Assembly (NCBI GenBank): GCA_963855995.1
Contig: OY979728.1
Coordinates: forward strand, 6,745,330 to 6,809,329
Length of the DNA stretch: 64,000 nt
Direction of reading: 5' to 3'
DNA from: Muricea muricata
Lineage: Eukaryota; Cnidaria; Anthozoa; Malacalcyonacea; Plexauridae
The translations under genes were made by a program, and so were the position numbers. Position 1 is the first letter of the stretch. Each line of letters begins with the position of its first letter. A model generated the notes under the pieces. The model saw only the letters and a list, made by a program, of their open reading frames with translations. It did not search any database and was not told the origin of the DNA. Positions 26,096 to 37,200 of this stretch are shown in pieces.

Positions 26096-29000
26096 CCAGA
26101 TATATAAACACTCCCACTGCGTAAATCAAGCACAAACTCAGGTCCTGAAAACTGTGTGATAAGTTGAATTTTATATCGACTGTGAATGATTGGACTGTCC
26201 GGCATTTTATCTCCCATTTTTTGGAAGGACGATTCCATCCATGCTTTGGCGATATAAGTTTTTGTCTTCGTCTTTTCTTTATCAGGGCTTCTCGTTGTTT
26301 GGAAACCATTCTTGTGCATTGACACGAGTTTTGCCATTAAACTTTGTGAAATAGCGTGTATTGCCATCCAAGAAGCTCTACAGACTGAATACCCTCTCAC
26401 TAGGTAGGTTGTGCCATCCCTATTAAACGCAGTAGAAATAGTAATATATAATGGTTTTTCTGGCAAACAAGGTGTTTAGGATAATATGGGGCTGCAGACA
26501 CACTGTCTATTTTCAAAAACACTCAGCAAATCTTACAGGTGCTATACGGAATCGATTTACGGGGCTAATAATATGGAATTTTCAGCGTGCATAGTCCAGT
26601 AAATCGCTTTAATATGATAAAGGCTTTAAAGTATGCAATTTATACATTCGCAAGCCTGTAAACTAGCATAAAATTAAGTCTGTATACTAACGCATTATTA
26701 GACGATTAGTTGTCATTTTAACGAATTGACAGATCCATTGTTAGGTGCTGAGGTAATAAGAGGCTATAATTTTGCCAATTCGTTATATCTTCTTGCCCTA
26801 GCAAACCTTCGATGACAAGTTTGAAATCTCTCATATTAAATGCAAACTACTCTCAGTTACGTTCCTGACGATTTTTGTTAAAAAAAACTGTAAGAATTTG
26901 CCCTTAACAGACGCTCCGGACACTAACTATACAAAATGTGAAACGGGAAACACGTGGATTTTGTTAAGTCGCAAAATACCTGTCATTTGAATGATCTGTT
27001 AAATAATCTAATAGCCACTGACTCTTTCCCATGGAAGATAACTGCTGAAATGAATTCCTTGCTAATACCATGTTAGGGAAGTCCATTGCACTTGTGCATT
27101 CCTTTGGGCAGCATTGTAGTGTACGTATACTAAAATTGATTCATTTAGAACAATTACCGGGTTATTTGTATTCTACTATGAAATTAATTATATACTGAAT
27201 ATTCATGGTAGAAAGAAATGTTAACGATATTTGGTCAGTTAAACGATGACGAACGGCAATATCTATACTATAGCAAAGGCGTTCTAAGCATTAGTAGCAT
27301 TCACCCGCTTGAAGTATTTTCACCCGAACCGACTATATTTTTATGAATCTAAATAGCTGCGTGACATGGCCTTTCGCATTGCAGATTGATTTTTGTACGG
27401 CAAAATAACATGCACTCTGTGTGTACTCTACGGTGACCGACAAGGGCAAATCGAGTAAGCGTGTATCAAAACACAAATTTATTAACGCGAACACGGATTT
27501 ATTAGCGCGATCACGAATTTATTAGAGCGAACACAAATTTGTTAGGAAACACAAATTTATTAGCGCAAACACAAATTTATTAGCGACAGTAATTAATGTC
27601 GGTTTCACAAAGTACCAGGGAAAATACATAATATATCACTATGGGGGCATTTTCTCGAGGCGATAACACGTGTGCTGCATTGTGAGTATCAGAGCAGGAA
27701 TTTCATGGATCACAATGTTTTGACATTGTTGTAGCTCACGTGTTGAACAAAATTTCAAGGTCTGCTCTCAAAGCTGGCAGGCAATTGTGATTACTATTGA
27801 TAATAAATTAAATGTCCGTTATCAGCCACTTCTCGCTCCGCAAGCAACGAAACGTTCGGGTCTAGCCTTGCGCGTTTCGATCTCTTTCCCCGTACAAATA
27901 AGAAGCTCTTTCCTTTTCTTTCGCTGTTTTGAACTTCCTCAAACGTTTTGAGACGACATACTTGTGGGCGGCTTTGACTTAGTATTACGACTTGGAATTT
28001 GGTTGACGCAAGGTTCTAGTGACTGATAATGGACCTTGATTATCAATGGTATACTGCCTGCCCAGTGCCCACGTTGAGAACAGAAGTTGAAATTTTGTTC
28101 AACACGTAAGCTATAGCAATGACACTACATAGTGATCCGTGAATAACTCCTACTCTGATACTCACAATGCATAGGCATAGCCCAGTGAGCACTTTTGTTT
28201 GCGTTAATAAATTTGTGTTCGCACTGATGAATTCGTTTTTTGATATATGCTTACAGGTTTTGAATACTGAACAAGTTGTTGAGCCTGAATGCAGCCCACA
28301 ATCCGGTATAACAGTGCTGAACAATATTGTTGACAAAATAGAACAACATGGGTAGCACAACATTGTTTAATCCTCAACTCCTAATTTTTTTTTGCCGTGT
28401 AGCTTAAACCGGGATGTAATCGCTCGCTGAATTTTATTGCGATTTTAGTCTTCAGCCGAGTTGAAATTTTAGCTCGACAAACCGGACGGAAACTCAGCCC
28501 GGGCTGTAAACAATCCATGTACTCGGTGCCGCAATTTGACCCAACCAGACGTAGCTACAGACAATTATGACTTATGACTTATGTGAACGTTTTGTGCGAT
28601 GCTTCTAAGACGTTTTAGTAACATTTCTAACAATTTGATAAACGCTTTAGTGACATTTTTATAATGATCTTTTCTGACATCCTAACCGCTCTATTATGAA
28701 CGTTTAAAGATCTGAAAAATCTGTGAACGAAATGCTAATTCGTTTTAACGATAACAAACGGATAACCAACGATATTTGAAAATGTTTTATCAGAAAATCA
28801 TTAACTTTTGTTTCCTTATGGAAGTTCACAATATAAGCCTATTCAATAAATACCTTCATCGATTGATTTCAACTTCTCTGCTTTTCCTTGATGAGTTTTG
28901 TTCAGACTGACATTTACTGCTTCTACAAGTTAATAACCGACGTTGAAAACGATACATTAATTGATCCTTGTATTGTGAAACTGAGGGCACTCCATTTCAA

Positions 29001-30309
29001 AGTACACAAATGTGCGGTTCGTTTTCAAGACCCCATATACACTTATGGTATATAGAGCTGGATCAGGTTTAAATACTTAAACGCATGAACTTTTATTAAT
29101 TGGTTATACGATTAATGTCCTATATGATTCGTATTCGATGAATCAGGTCATAACAAACAAGTAATTTGTTGTGTTTCGCATTTCTGTACCATGAATTCAA
29201 TAGTTCAATGTTAAAAAAGAAATTTGGATTATCAATGTAATTTGCAACGTAAGTTGACTAATAACAAAGCTATGTAAGTAAAACACCCAATCTACTTTAT
29301 GTATGACCGTATTGGTTTTGTATTTTGTCTGAACGCAAAATTTCTGATAATGTCACTCTTTTGATATCCAATCGATCTGCGGCAACATGCACAGAGCAAG
29401 TTAATAAGTTTACAGCTTGATTCTGGCGTCTATCATCCTCATAGATCGTGTGTGCGCTGGTAGGCGATTTTCAGTCATTCTGTGGCCCACAGAAATGTTT
29501 CGTGATATTTGGTCTTCTTCTCGATCAACATGTGTGTTACGCGTTCATGTAAAAATGCACAAATTTTTGCTCCCCGTTGGACTAGCATCCTTTCATGAAT
29601 GTGCCTTGCTTTGCAATGTTTTTGTTTGTTTAAATTTAGGTAAAAAAATGTACCTTTCAAGGGACAACAGTCTTCGCGAGTTTTCCCCGAGTTCGACGAT
29701 TTAGGTGCTTGTTCCACATGTGAATCATTTTGTGACTCTAAAAGATGTTGTATAAACTAGGAATAAGAATGCACTACAAAAAATTTCAGAATTGTCAAAA
29801 TCCTACTTATCAGTTTTTATACTTTGATCGCGACTCTCAAACTACACATATACAGAAGCATCTACTCAGTTTGTGAATGCATAATATTTCTCTTAATTGT
29901 AGTTATTTAGTTCCATTTAAGCAACTTGAATAAAAGTGGATACACATGCATGTATTGTAAAATGAAATTAGGTTAATGTTCGCGATCAGTTATGTATTGG
30001 GCAACACAGGTCATCATTCTATGAACGTTGTATGTTCTTACCTTCTGCATCGCATTCATCACTTGAGTAAACAATTGGGGTGAAACCAAAGTCGTCATCA
30101 AAGACCGTTGAATCTAATTCAGCTTCTTCGTATGTCGTAACACTTGATTCAAGGACTTCACTGCAGCTCTCGACGTCAATATCTACCTCTAACAGGTCAC
30201 TCGTGGCCAGTGAACTTTTACTGCTAGGACTTGTGAACGGCGTTAACGAAAGTTGGCTGGCTTGTTCATCCATGTCTGGTTCCAGCAGATCACTCGTGTT
30301 TAAGTCCAT
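26077..30309 (-). CDS. Four-exon transposon protein, 3'-truncated (acidic N-terminus, Cys motif, conserved VCR..W segment)
   Basis: Four minus-strand exons join in phase with GT/AG borders: 30042-30309 (start ATG at 30309), 29654-29737, 28854-28922 and 26077-26459. Exon 1 encodes an acidic Ser/Asp-rich region with an internal repeat (TSDLLEPDMD and TSDLLEVDID) and ends at a strong GTAAGA donor. Exon 2 ends in a Cys pair (EDCCPLK). Exon 4 carries GYSVCRASWMAIHAISQS, then a basic linker and WMESSFQKMGDKMPDS. From memory, this order (Cys-rich start, VC..W..H.IS, then GD.MPDS) occurs in transposon-associated proteins where a catalytic region follows. Here the frame stops at 26077, inside the subterminal array, so the C-terminal part is missing. 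All junction phases agree, but exon 3 is short and is the least certain. The function is probably transposition-related. Confidence 0.55.
27476..28243. repeat. Foldback element (768 bp) in intron 3 of the 9-kb transposon gene, TA-flanked
   Basis: The left arm (27476 to about 27830) and right arm (about 28013-28243) are diverged inverted copies. They share GCATTGTGAGTATCAGAG, CGTGTTGAACAAAATTTCAA and ATTGATAAT in matching inverted order, around a loop of about 180 bp. The ends read TA-TCAAAA and TTTTGA-TA, so a TA duplication (27474-27475, 28244-28245) is likely, as for Tc1/mariner-type MITEs. The left arm has amplified a short unit (ACACAAATTTATTAGCGC) to about six copies, against about two on the right. 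Confidence 0.65.
28352..28853. other. Intronic sequence without recognised feature
   Basis: AT-rich sequence between the foldback element and exon 3 of the minus-strand gene. No open frame with support and no repeat were seen. Just before it, 28257-28351 on the plus strand has exon-like borders, described under findings. Confidence 0.4.
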
Positions 30310-31288
30310 ACTGGACTTAAAGCACGCTTGATGGATTGCAAGATATAAAATACATCTAATTTAGCCAACAGTTGCCAGAGTTTTTGCTTTCTACCAAGGT
30401 GCTGTGTTGCACTCAGTTTGCCACAATTATATCAATCATCATCGTGTTTGTTATTTCTTTTCTGCGGGAAGTTGTCAAACATCCCGGGGTGTGCTTTCGT
30501 TAAAAATAGGAACAAATTATCCATTTTTTCGGCGTGAAAGATAACGGGAGGGTACTTCTTGTTCACCTTACAATGAAATTTAATTATTCTTTAACTTTCC
30601 TTAACAAAATTTTAGCGACACATTTGGGCAAAACTAAAAGCCCTTTTAAATTTCCCAAACTCGCAATTTTGTAGGCTGAATATGTGGAGTATGCTATGAA
30701 CAAACCTGCCAAAACACAAAATGTATAAAGGACATTACATAGTACGTGGCGCGAACATATGAATATTGTATTTTCTATTATTTAATCAAAACAATATTTG
30801 ACTTACTCACTGCGCTCGTTCCTAAAATATTGATTTCAACACGATATTCTTTTCATATATGGTCAGAAGTCGGAACTAGAACACACATAAATCCCGCGGA
30901 AATACGCACAAGTTTTTTGTGTGTTACATATTTTTTCACTAGTAAAAATATGGAAAATACAAGTTTTTTTAGTTTTCAGTAAAACACTCATAACCATATA
31001 ATAAGAGCAGATATTTACCGCCTGGTGGGGAGATTATTGTTGACAAATATTTTCTTGGCCGGCAAGACCTACATCGTCAACACGGTAGATAGTGTTGACA
31101 TGTGCCAGAGCACATTACATGCCGCCACACCTCAAATCCGTTAGATAGCCTTGCCACCTCTTTTGTTTTTGCAAAATAAAATTCGGATAGTTGCTTCTCT
31201 CTGCTCATTCCGTGCGAGCGAGTACTCGGGGTACGTTCAACTTAGTTGCCTTATAGCTGGCAAGAAAAGATAGCTAACTGCAAACGCA
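30310..31288. promoter_or_regulatory. Divergent intergenic region of the 9-kb transposon (putative two-way promoter)
   Basis: This stretch separates the ATG of the minus-strand gene (30309) from the ATG of the plus-strand exon (31289). It is AT-rich with no supported reading frame. The layout implies promoters for both genes lie here, but no TATA box or initiator can be assigned confidently. Confidence 0.4.
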
Positions 31289-31477
31289 ATGCCATCAAAA
31301 AGAACTAGTACTCCGAAAAAGAATGTTGAGCGACACGACCGCGCAAAATGGTGGTTCGTACAGAGTGACGAAGGTATTTTTATTGAAAAGAGCACAGGTT
31401 GTGCAAAGAGCAATGACTAAGAACTCTCTGCCGTTAACGACATTAGCGCAAGTAAAACAAAAAGCGAATCATTAAAG
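31289..31477 (+). pseudogene. First exon of a plus-strand transposon gene, broken by an in-frame TAA
   Basis: An ATG at 31289 opens a 63-codon frame that ends at a strong splice donor (AAG|GTAAGA, after 31477). The encoded start is basic (MPSKRTSTPKKNVERHD) and then contains KWWFVQSDEGIFIEKSTG. Codon 44 (31418-31420) is TAA; the same frame stays open on both sides of it, up to the donor. This looks like one nonsense mutation in a once-coding exon. The product is not recognised. If real, the gene runs divergently from the minus-strand gene and towards the right subterminal array. Confidence 0.45.
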
Positions 31478-32895
31478 GTAAGAAAAATTGACATGTTGCA
31501 TCGTTTTTATTGCATTTGTAATGGGAAGTAATTATGCTGTTATTATCGTTAAATCTTACACTTATTGTCATGGATTCTCACAAAAATTACTCATTTTCCT
31601 GACATGATTTTGAGACTTCCAACAAGCACCCGTAGTCTGAGATAACTATACACACGTTACCTTTTTTTATCTACCATGCCTTAGTACGAGCTTTGTGTTT
31701 ATGCAGCAAGGAAGGCATATAAAATTTAAAGGAGATTTGCATGAATGTACTTTATGATCAGACTTCGTTTTCATTGTTCTTTATACTATTACGTAACTTC
31801 CTTCTTATCGTTTTTAATGTAAAATGTGTTTTTATGTCGACATTTTGATATTAGTTCGTTCCATTTATTTAGCAAGCTGGCACTGTTTGCATTTATAATG
31901 CACAGTTTTTCGGTAACGCACAGGTTACAGCGCTTTGCCCTGTTGTTATAGGCTTTCGCTCGGGCGATCGTTGACCACTCAATATTGTAATCTTTGTTGT
32001 TGCTCTTTAAATACTGAGTATATAATTAGTGCGCTGCCTTGCTCGCTTGCTTCATACTCCCTCGTTACGGCATGCAAATGGCATGGATTGCAATATTATT
32101 GTGCATAAATTAACAGTAATACTTATCTTTACAGAACTAGACAGCAGACAATGTAAGCCATTTTTTAAAGCTAGTCAGGGGAACAATCTCAGAAACAACG
32201 TGATGGAAGCAAGATTCATTTTATTTCCTGTGACCAACCCCGTGGATCTCATGGTCAGACAAATGGATATGATTGGAAACGTGTTGCAACAATTGGAGTT
32301 GGTGTGGGAAATATTCTATTATCACAACTCAGAAGCAATTCTAAAAAGGTATTCTAAAAGTAGAACAATATTTTTTTGGAGGAATTTAGGTTTGAATACA
32401 GTAAGATATGCATGAAATGTGAACAGGAAATCTTAACCCTGGGGAAGTGTGCATTACAACACGTTTATCACAAAGCAGAGACGTAGCTAGCAATGGTTCT
32501 CTACTTTATAGAGCGATGTCTTCCTACCTGCACAACGTGGCCATTTGTAGTCACTAAGACATCAAAATGTATAAAAACGACAAGCTTACTTTCCTGTCCT
32601 GAGGATGCAATAGCAAAAGAAAAAGACACTGGTATTTCTTATGGTCAACAAAAGCCCATCAAACTATACGAGAGTCTCTCAAGGCAGATGCTTCATCCTA
32701 TGTCATTGTCTCATTGACGCTTGCAGTGGCGTGGGATCTTGTGGAGTGGCATGTCAAATGACAAGAAGAAAATGTATTATCATTGAAAAATCTGAAGTCA
32801 AAGCGAGGTTAATTACCCAAAGATTGAAACAATGACTGCACTAATAACAGTAGCCGATCGAAGTAGAGTCATAGAAACATTTAGTTTTCATACGT
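31478..32895 (+). other. Remnants of the plus-strand transposon gene (introns and possible exons)
   Basis: No complete gene can be assembled. One segment, 32175-32357, has an open frame without ATG whose translation looks protein-like (DWKRVATIGVGVGNILLSQL). It follows an acceptor-like TAGTCAG and ends near AAAAAG|GTATTC. An overlapping frame (32029-32415) starts at a GTG or similar codon and is equally open, so the true frame is uncertain. A further frame near 32660-32740 reads SLKADASSYVIVSLTLAVAW but is bounded by stops. This is probably decayed coding sequence. Confidence 0.3.
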
Positions 32896-33490
32896 TCAAA
32901 TGTAGAGCCAAAGTTGTCGCTGCAAATGCAGTGCCAAAGTTGTCGCTGCAAATGCAGAGCCAAAGTTGTCGCTGCAAATGCAGAGCCAAAGTTGTCGCTG
33001 CAAATGCAGAGCCAAAGTTGTCTCTGGAAATGCAGTGCCAAAGTTGTCGCTGCAAATGCAGAGCCAAAGTTGTCGCTGCAAATGCAAAGCCAAAGTTGTC
33101 GCAGCAAATGCAGAGCCAACTGAAGTTGTCGCTGCAAATGCAGAGCCAAAGTTGTCGCTGCAAATGCAGAGCCAAAGTTGTCGCTGCAAATGCAGAGCCA
33201 AAGTTGTCGCTGCAAATGCAGAGCCAAAGTTGTCGCTGCAAATGCAGAGCCAAAGTTGTCGCTGCAAATGCAGAGCCAAAGTTGTCGCTGCAAATGCAGA
33301 GCCAAAGTTGTCGCTGCAAATGCAGAGCCAAAGTTGTCGCTGCAAATGCAGGGCCAAAGTTGGCGCTGCAAATGCAGAGCCAAAGTTGTCGCTGCAAATG
33401 CAGAGGCAAAGTTGTCGCTGCAAATGCAGAGCCAAAGTTGTCGCTGCAAATGCAGAGCCAAAGTTGTCACTGCAAGTGCAGTGCTAAAGT
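32896..33490 (+). repeat. Right subterminal minisatellite (26-bp unit, ~23 copies)
   Basis: The unit GTCGCTGCAAATGCAGAGCC plus AAAGTT (26 bp) is repeated nearly perfectly; one copy near 33120 has a small insertion (CTGAAG). Read on the minus strand the core is GGCTCTGCATTTGCAGCGAC, matching the left-end array in inverted orientation except for the central two bases. Because 26 is not a multiple of 3, frames repeat every 78 bp and all six stay open. The long overlapping frames here (for example 32832-33647 plus and 32841-33470 minus) are therefore repeat artefacts and not listed as genes. Confidence 0.93.
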
Positions 33491-33891
33491 TGCCGTTGAA
33501 AACGCAATGTACTTTACGAAGCTAGGGGGAAAATATAGCACCGTTTTAGCAACTATTTTTTACGTGTTGCAAGAAATGAATGTAGCATGTAATATTGGTA
33601 ATGACAAAATTACACTTTCTGGACAAATATCACTGTATTTACAATAATTGACTTTGACATTTTTTCTCGTTCCTGATTCATTCTATATTTTGTAAAAACT
33701 GAGTTATTTGTCAATGGTTCAATTTGGCTTGTCATGTATATTTGTGGACAATTATTTCAAAATATTTACATTTCTTCCATGACATCTTATAGCGTTGCCA
33801 GAATGCAATAAAATTCTAATTATTGGCAAGTAATTAACAAAATTTTCTGCAAAAACTAGGGAAAATTGTACCATTTTGCCAGAAATTTGGA
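33491..33891. other. AT-rich right subterminal region, no gene seen
   Basis: Sequence between the minisatellite and the right terminal repeat. The inner part near 33780-33890 is only loosely similar to the inverted left end beyond the 34-bp terminal repeat. No gene or structured motif is supported. Confidence 0.5.
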
Positions 33892-33925
33892 AAATAGAAT
33901 ATTTCACTTTGCTCTAGAACGTGTT
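33892..33925 (-). repeat. Right terminal inverted repeat of the 9-kb transposon
   Basis: Reverse complement of 24915-24948. Followed by TCAA and then the LINE sequence that ends at its stop codon (33938-33940). Confidence 0.85.
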
Positions 33926-33937
33926 TCAAGTACGATG

Positions 33938-34262
33938 TTAGGATAGACTAATATCAGAAATTAAAGAATTAAAGGTATTTATCGATATTGAATCTCTAAC
34001 TTCCGATAGTAAATTATTCCAAAGTTTTGCACCACTATAACTAATACTTTTTCTCATATATTCAGTTTTAGGCTTTGTCAGATAAAACCCATAATCTGAA
34101 TTACGTAAATTGTAATCATGTTGAGGAGCATTTGGATTTCGAAATGATTCGATTAGAACAGCTGGTGCTTGCCCGTGAATTATTCTAAACATGAGTCTGG
34201 CTTTCATAACAAGTCTACGTTGCTTCAACGTTTTCCATTGAAGATCATTTAAGGCTGCTTTC
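33938..34262 (-). pseudogene. LINE reverse transcriptase C-terminus (5'-truncated fragment)
   Basis: The minus-strand frame runs from the LINE-satellite junction (34262) to a TAA stop at 33938-33940, about 107 codons. It contains LNDLQWKTLKQRRLVMKARL, MFRIIHGQAP, HDYNLRNSDYGFYL, KTEYMRKSISYSGAKLWNNL and a closing F..L segment. This is the typical C-terminal tail after the palm and thumb of non-LTR reverse transcriptases (W..L..RR, then YNLR, then SYSGAKLWN.L). The polymerase and endonuclease parts are missing because of 5' truncation at insertion, so it is not functional. The frame is intact within the fragment, suggesting a fairly young insertion. There is no ATG; the fragment starts inside the original ORF. 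Confidence 0.85.
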
Positions 34263-37200
34263 GAGCTTAAAATGGTGTTTTCAGTGCTAAAGTGAACGAG
34301 TTGAGCGCAATGATGTACTGCAATTCACGGACCTAAAAGAGACCTTCTAAATGGAAATTGCAGAACTTAGCAAGTCGGGAATCATGTTTTCGGCGCTCAA
34401 ACCATCGAGATGAGCGAAATAACATGTTGAAATGAGAAACCTATAACTTGCTTGTAAACTGAAAAGAAACGGTCTTAGAACCATCAAATTCCCGTTTTAA
34501 GCGTTCTAGAAGCGATTTGAGCGTAAAAACATGCTCAATTCACCAACTAAAAATTGCCGTCTTAAATCGATAAGGACGACGTTTGAGAGCTTAAAATGGT
34601 GTTTTCAGTGCTGAAGTGAACGAGTTGAGCGCAATGATGTACTGCAATCACGGACCTAAAAGAGACTTTCTAAATAGAAATTGCACAACTTAGCAAGTCG
34701 GGAATCATGTTTTCAACGCTCAAACCATCGACATGAGCGAAATAACATGTTGAAATGAGAAACCTATAACTTGCTTGTAAACTGAAAAGAAGCGATTTTT
34801 GAACCATCAAAATCGCGTTTTAAGCGTTCTAGAAGCGATTTGAGTGTAAAAACATGCGCTAGTCACGAACTAAAAACTGCCGTCTTAGATCGATCACGGC
34901 CACGTTTTAGAGCTTCTAAATGGAAATTGCAGAACTTAGCAAGTCGGGAATCATGTTTTCGGCGCTCAAACCATCGAGATGAGCGAAATAACATGTTGAA
35001 ATGAGAAACCTATAACTTGCTTGAACACTGAAAAGAAACGATCTTACAAGCATCAAAATCCCGTTTTAAGCGTTCTAGAAGCGATTTGAGCCTAATATGC
35101 TCTAATCACAAACTAAAAACTGCCGTCTTAGATCGATCACGGCGACGTTTTAGAGCTTAAAATGGTGTTTTCAGTGCCAAAGTGAACGAGTTAAGCGCAA
35201 TGATGTACTGCAATCACGGACCTAAAAGAGACCTTCTAAATGGAAATTGACAACTTAGCAAGTCGGGAATCATGTTTTCGGCTCTCAAACCATTGAGATG
35301 AGCGAAATAACATGTTGAAATGAGAAACTATAACTTGCTTGTAAACTGAAAAGAAACGATCTTAGAACAATGAAAATCCCGTTTTAAGCGTTCTAGAAGC
35401 GATTTGAGCGTAAAAACATGCTCAAATCACCAACTAAAAATTGCCGTCTTAAATCGATAAGGACGACGTTTTAGAGCTTAAAATGATGTTTTCAGTGCTA
35501 AAGTGAACGAGTTGAGCGCAATGACGTACTGCAATCGCGGAACTAAAAGAGACCTTCTAAATGGAAATTGCACAACTTAGAAAGTCGGGAATCATGTTTT
35601 CGGCGCTAAAACCATCGAAATGAGCGAAATAACATGTTGAAATGAGAAACCTATAACTTGCTTGTAAACTGAAAAGAAACGATCTTAGAACCATTCAAAA
35701 TCGCGTTTTAAGCGTTCTAGAAGCGATTTGAGCGTAAAAAAATGCTCTAATTACAAACTAAAAACTGCCGTCTTAGATCGATCACGACGACATTTTAGAG
35801 CTTAAAATGATGTTTTCAGTGCTAAAGTGAACGAGTTAAGCGCAATGATATACTGCAATCACGGATTTAAAAGAGACATTCTAAATGGAAATTGAAAACT
35901 TGGCAAGTCGGGAATCATGTTTTCGGCGCTCAAACCATCGTGATGAGCGAAATAACATGTTGAAATGAGAAACCTATAACTTGCTTGTAAACTGAAAAGA
36001 AACGATCTTAGAACCATCAAAATCCCGTTTTAAGCGTTCTAGAAGCGATTTGAGCCTAAAAACATGCTCTAATTACAAACTAAAAACTTCCGTCTTAGAT
36101 CGATCACGGCCACGTTTTAGAGCTTAAAATGGTGTTTTCAGTGCTAAAGTGAACGAGTTAAGCGCAATGATGTACTGCAATCACGGACCGAAAAGAGACT
36201 TTCTAAATAGAAATTGCAGAACTTAGCAAGTCGGGAATCATGTTTTCGGCGCTCAAACCATCGACATGAGCGAAATAACATGTTGAAATGAGAAACCTAT
36301 AACTTGATTGTAAACTGAAAAGAAACGATCTTTGAACCATCAAAATCGCGTTTTAAGCGTTCTAGAAGCGATTTGAGTGTAAAAACATGCGCTAATCACG
36401 AACTAAAAACTGCCGTCTTAGATCGATCACGGCCACGTTTTAGAGCTTAAAATGGTGTTTGCAGTGCTGAAGTGAACGAGTTAAGCGCAATGATATACTG
36501 CAATCACGGACCTAAAAGAGACTTTCTAAATGGAAATTGCAGAACTTAGCAAGTCGGGAATCATGTTTTCGGCTCTCAAACCATCGAGACGAGTGAAATA
36601 ACATGTTGAAATGAGAAACCTATAACTTGCTTGAACACTGAAAAGAAACGATCTTAGAACCATCAAAATCCTGTTTTAAGCGTTCTAGAAGTGATTTGAG
36701 CCTAACATGCTCTAATCACAAACTAAAAACTGCCGTCTTAGATCGATCACGGCGACGTTTTAGACCTTAAAATGGTGTTTTCAGTGCCAAAGTGAACGAG
36801 TTAAGCGCAATGATGTACTGCAATCACGGACCTAAAAGAGACCTTCTAAATGGAAATTGACAACTTAGCAAGTCGGGAATCATGTTTTCGGCTCTCAAAC
36901 CATTGAGATGAGCGAAATAACATGTTGAAATGAGAAACTATAACTTGCTTGTAAACTGAAAAGAAACGATCTTAGAACAATGAAAATCCCGTTTTAAGCG
37001 TTCTAGAAGCGATTTGAGCGTAAAAACATGCTCAAATCACCAACTAAAAATTGCCGTCTTAAATCGATAAGGACGACGTTTTAGAGCTTAAAATGGTGTT
37101 TTCAGTGCTAAAGTGAACGAGTTGAGCGCAATGACGTACTGCAATCGCGGACCTAAAAGAGACCTTCTAAATGGAAATTGCACAACTTAGAAAGTCGGGA

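Larger units (their letters stand above)
24915..33925. mobile_element. 9.0-kb DNA transposon with 34-bp terminal inverted repeats, probably non-autonomous
   Basis: The ends are inverted copies starting AACACGTTCTAGAGCAAAGT (24915-24948 and 33892-33925, 34 bp). They are flanked by TCAA on both sides (24911-24914 and 33926-33929), a 4-bp target duplication in the LINE 3' UTR. Just inside each end is a minisatellite built on the core GGCTCTGCANNTGCAGCGAC, in opposite orientations at the two ends. Between them are exons of a minus-strand gene (26077-30309) and remains of a plus-strand gene (31289 onward), diverging from about 30310-31288. No complete catalytic transposase domain was found, so the copy looks defective. 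A 4-bp duplication fits several superfamilies (Sola, Chapaev, Academ and others), and the superfamily is not assigned. Confidence 0.8.
24789..34262 (-). mobile_element. 5'-truncated LINE inserted in the satellite, split by a DNA transposon
   Basis: The satellite is interrupted between two copies of GAGCTTA (24782-24788 and 34263-34269), a 7-bp target duplication. On the minus strand the insert reads from a reverse-transcriptase C-terminal segment (34262 down to 33938) through a short 3' UTR and ends in a (TAA)n tail. The tail appears as TTATTATTATTATTATTA on the plus strand just after 24788. The element proper is only about 0.45 kb (24789-24914 plus 33926-34262); the rest is a 9-kb DNA transposon that entered its 3' UTR. 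A TAA tail and a 3' stem-loop are compatible with several non-LTR clades, and the clade is not decided here. Confidence 0.85.

Noticed and set aside
30080-30331. Plus-strand Ser-rich frame
   Set aside because: Antisense shadow of exon 1 of the minus-strand transposon gene, which has a start codon and a matching donor.
32832-33647. Long plus-strand frame (271 codons) and overlapping minus-strand frames
   Set aside because: They run through the 26-bp minisatellite, where all six frames are open; no unique coding sequence supports them.
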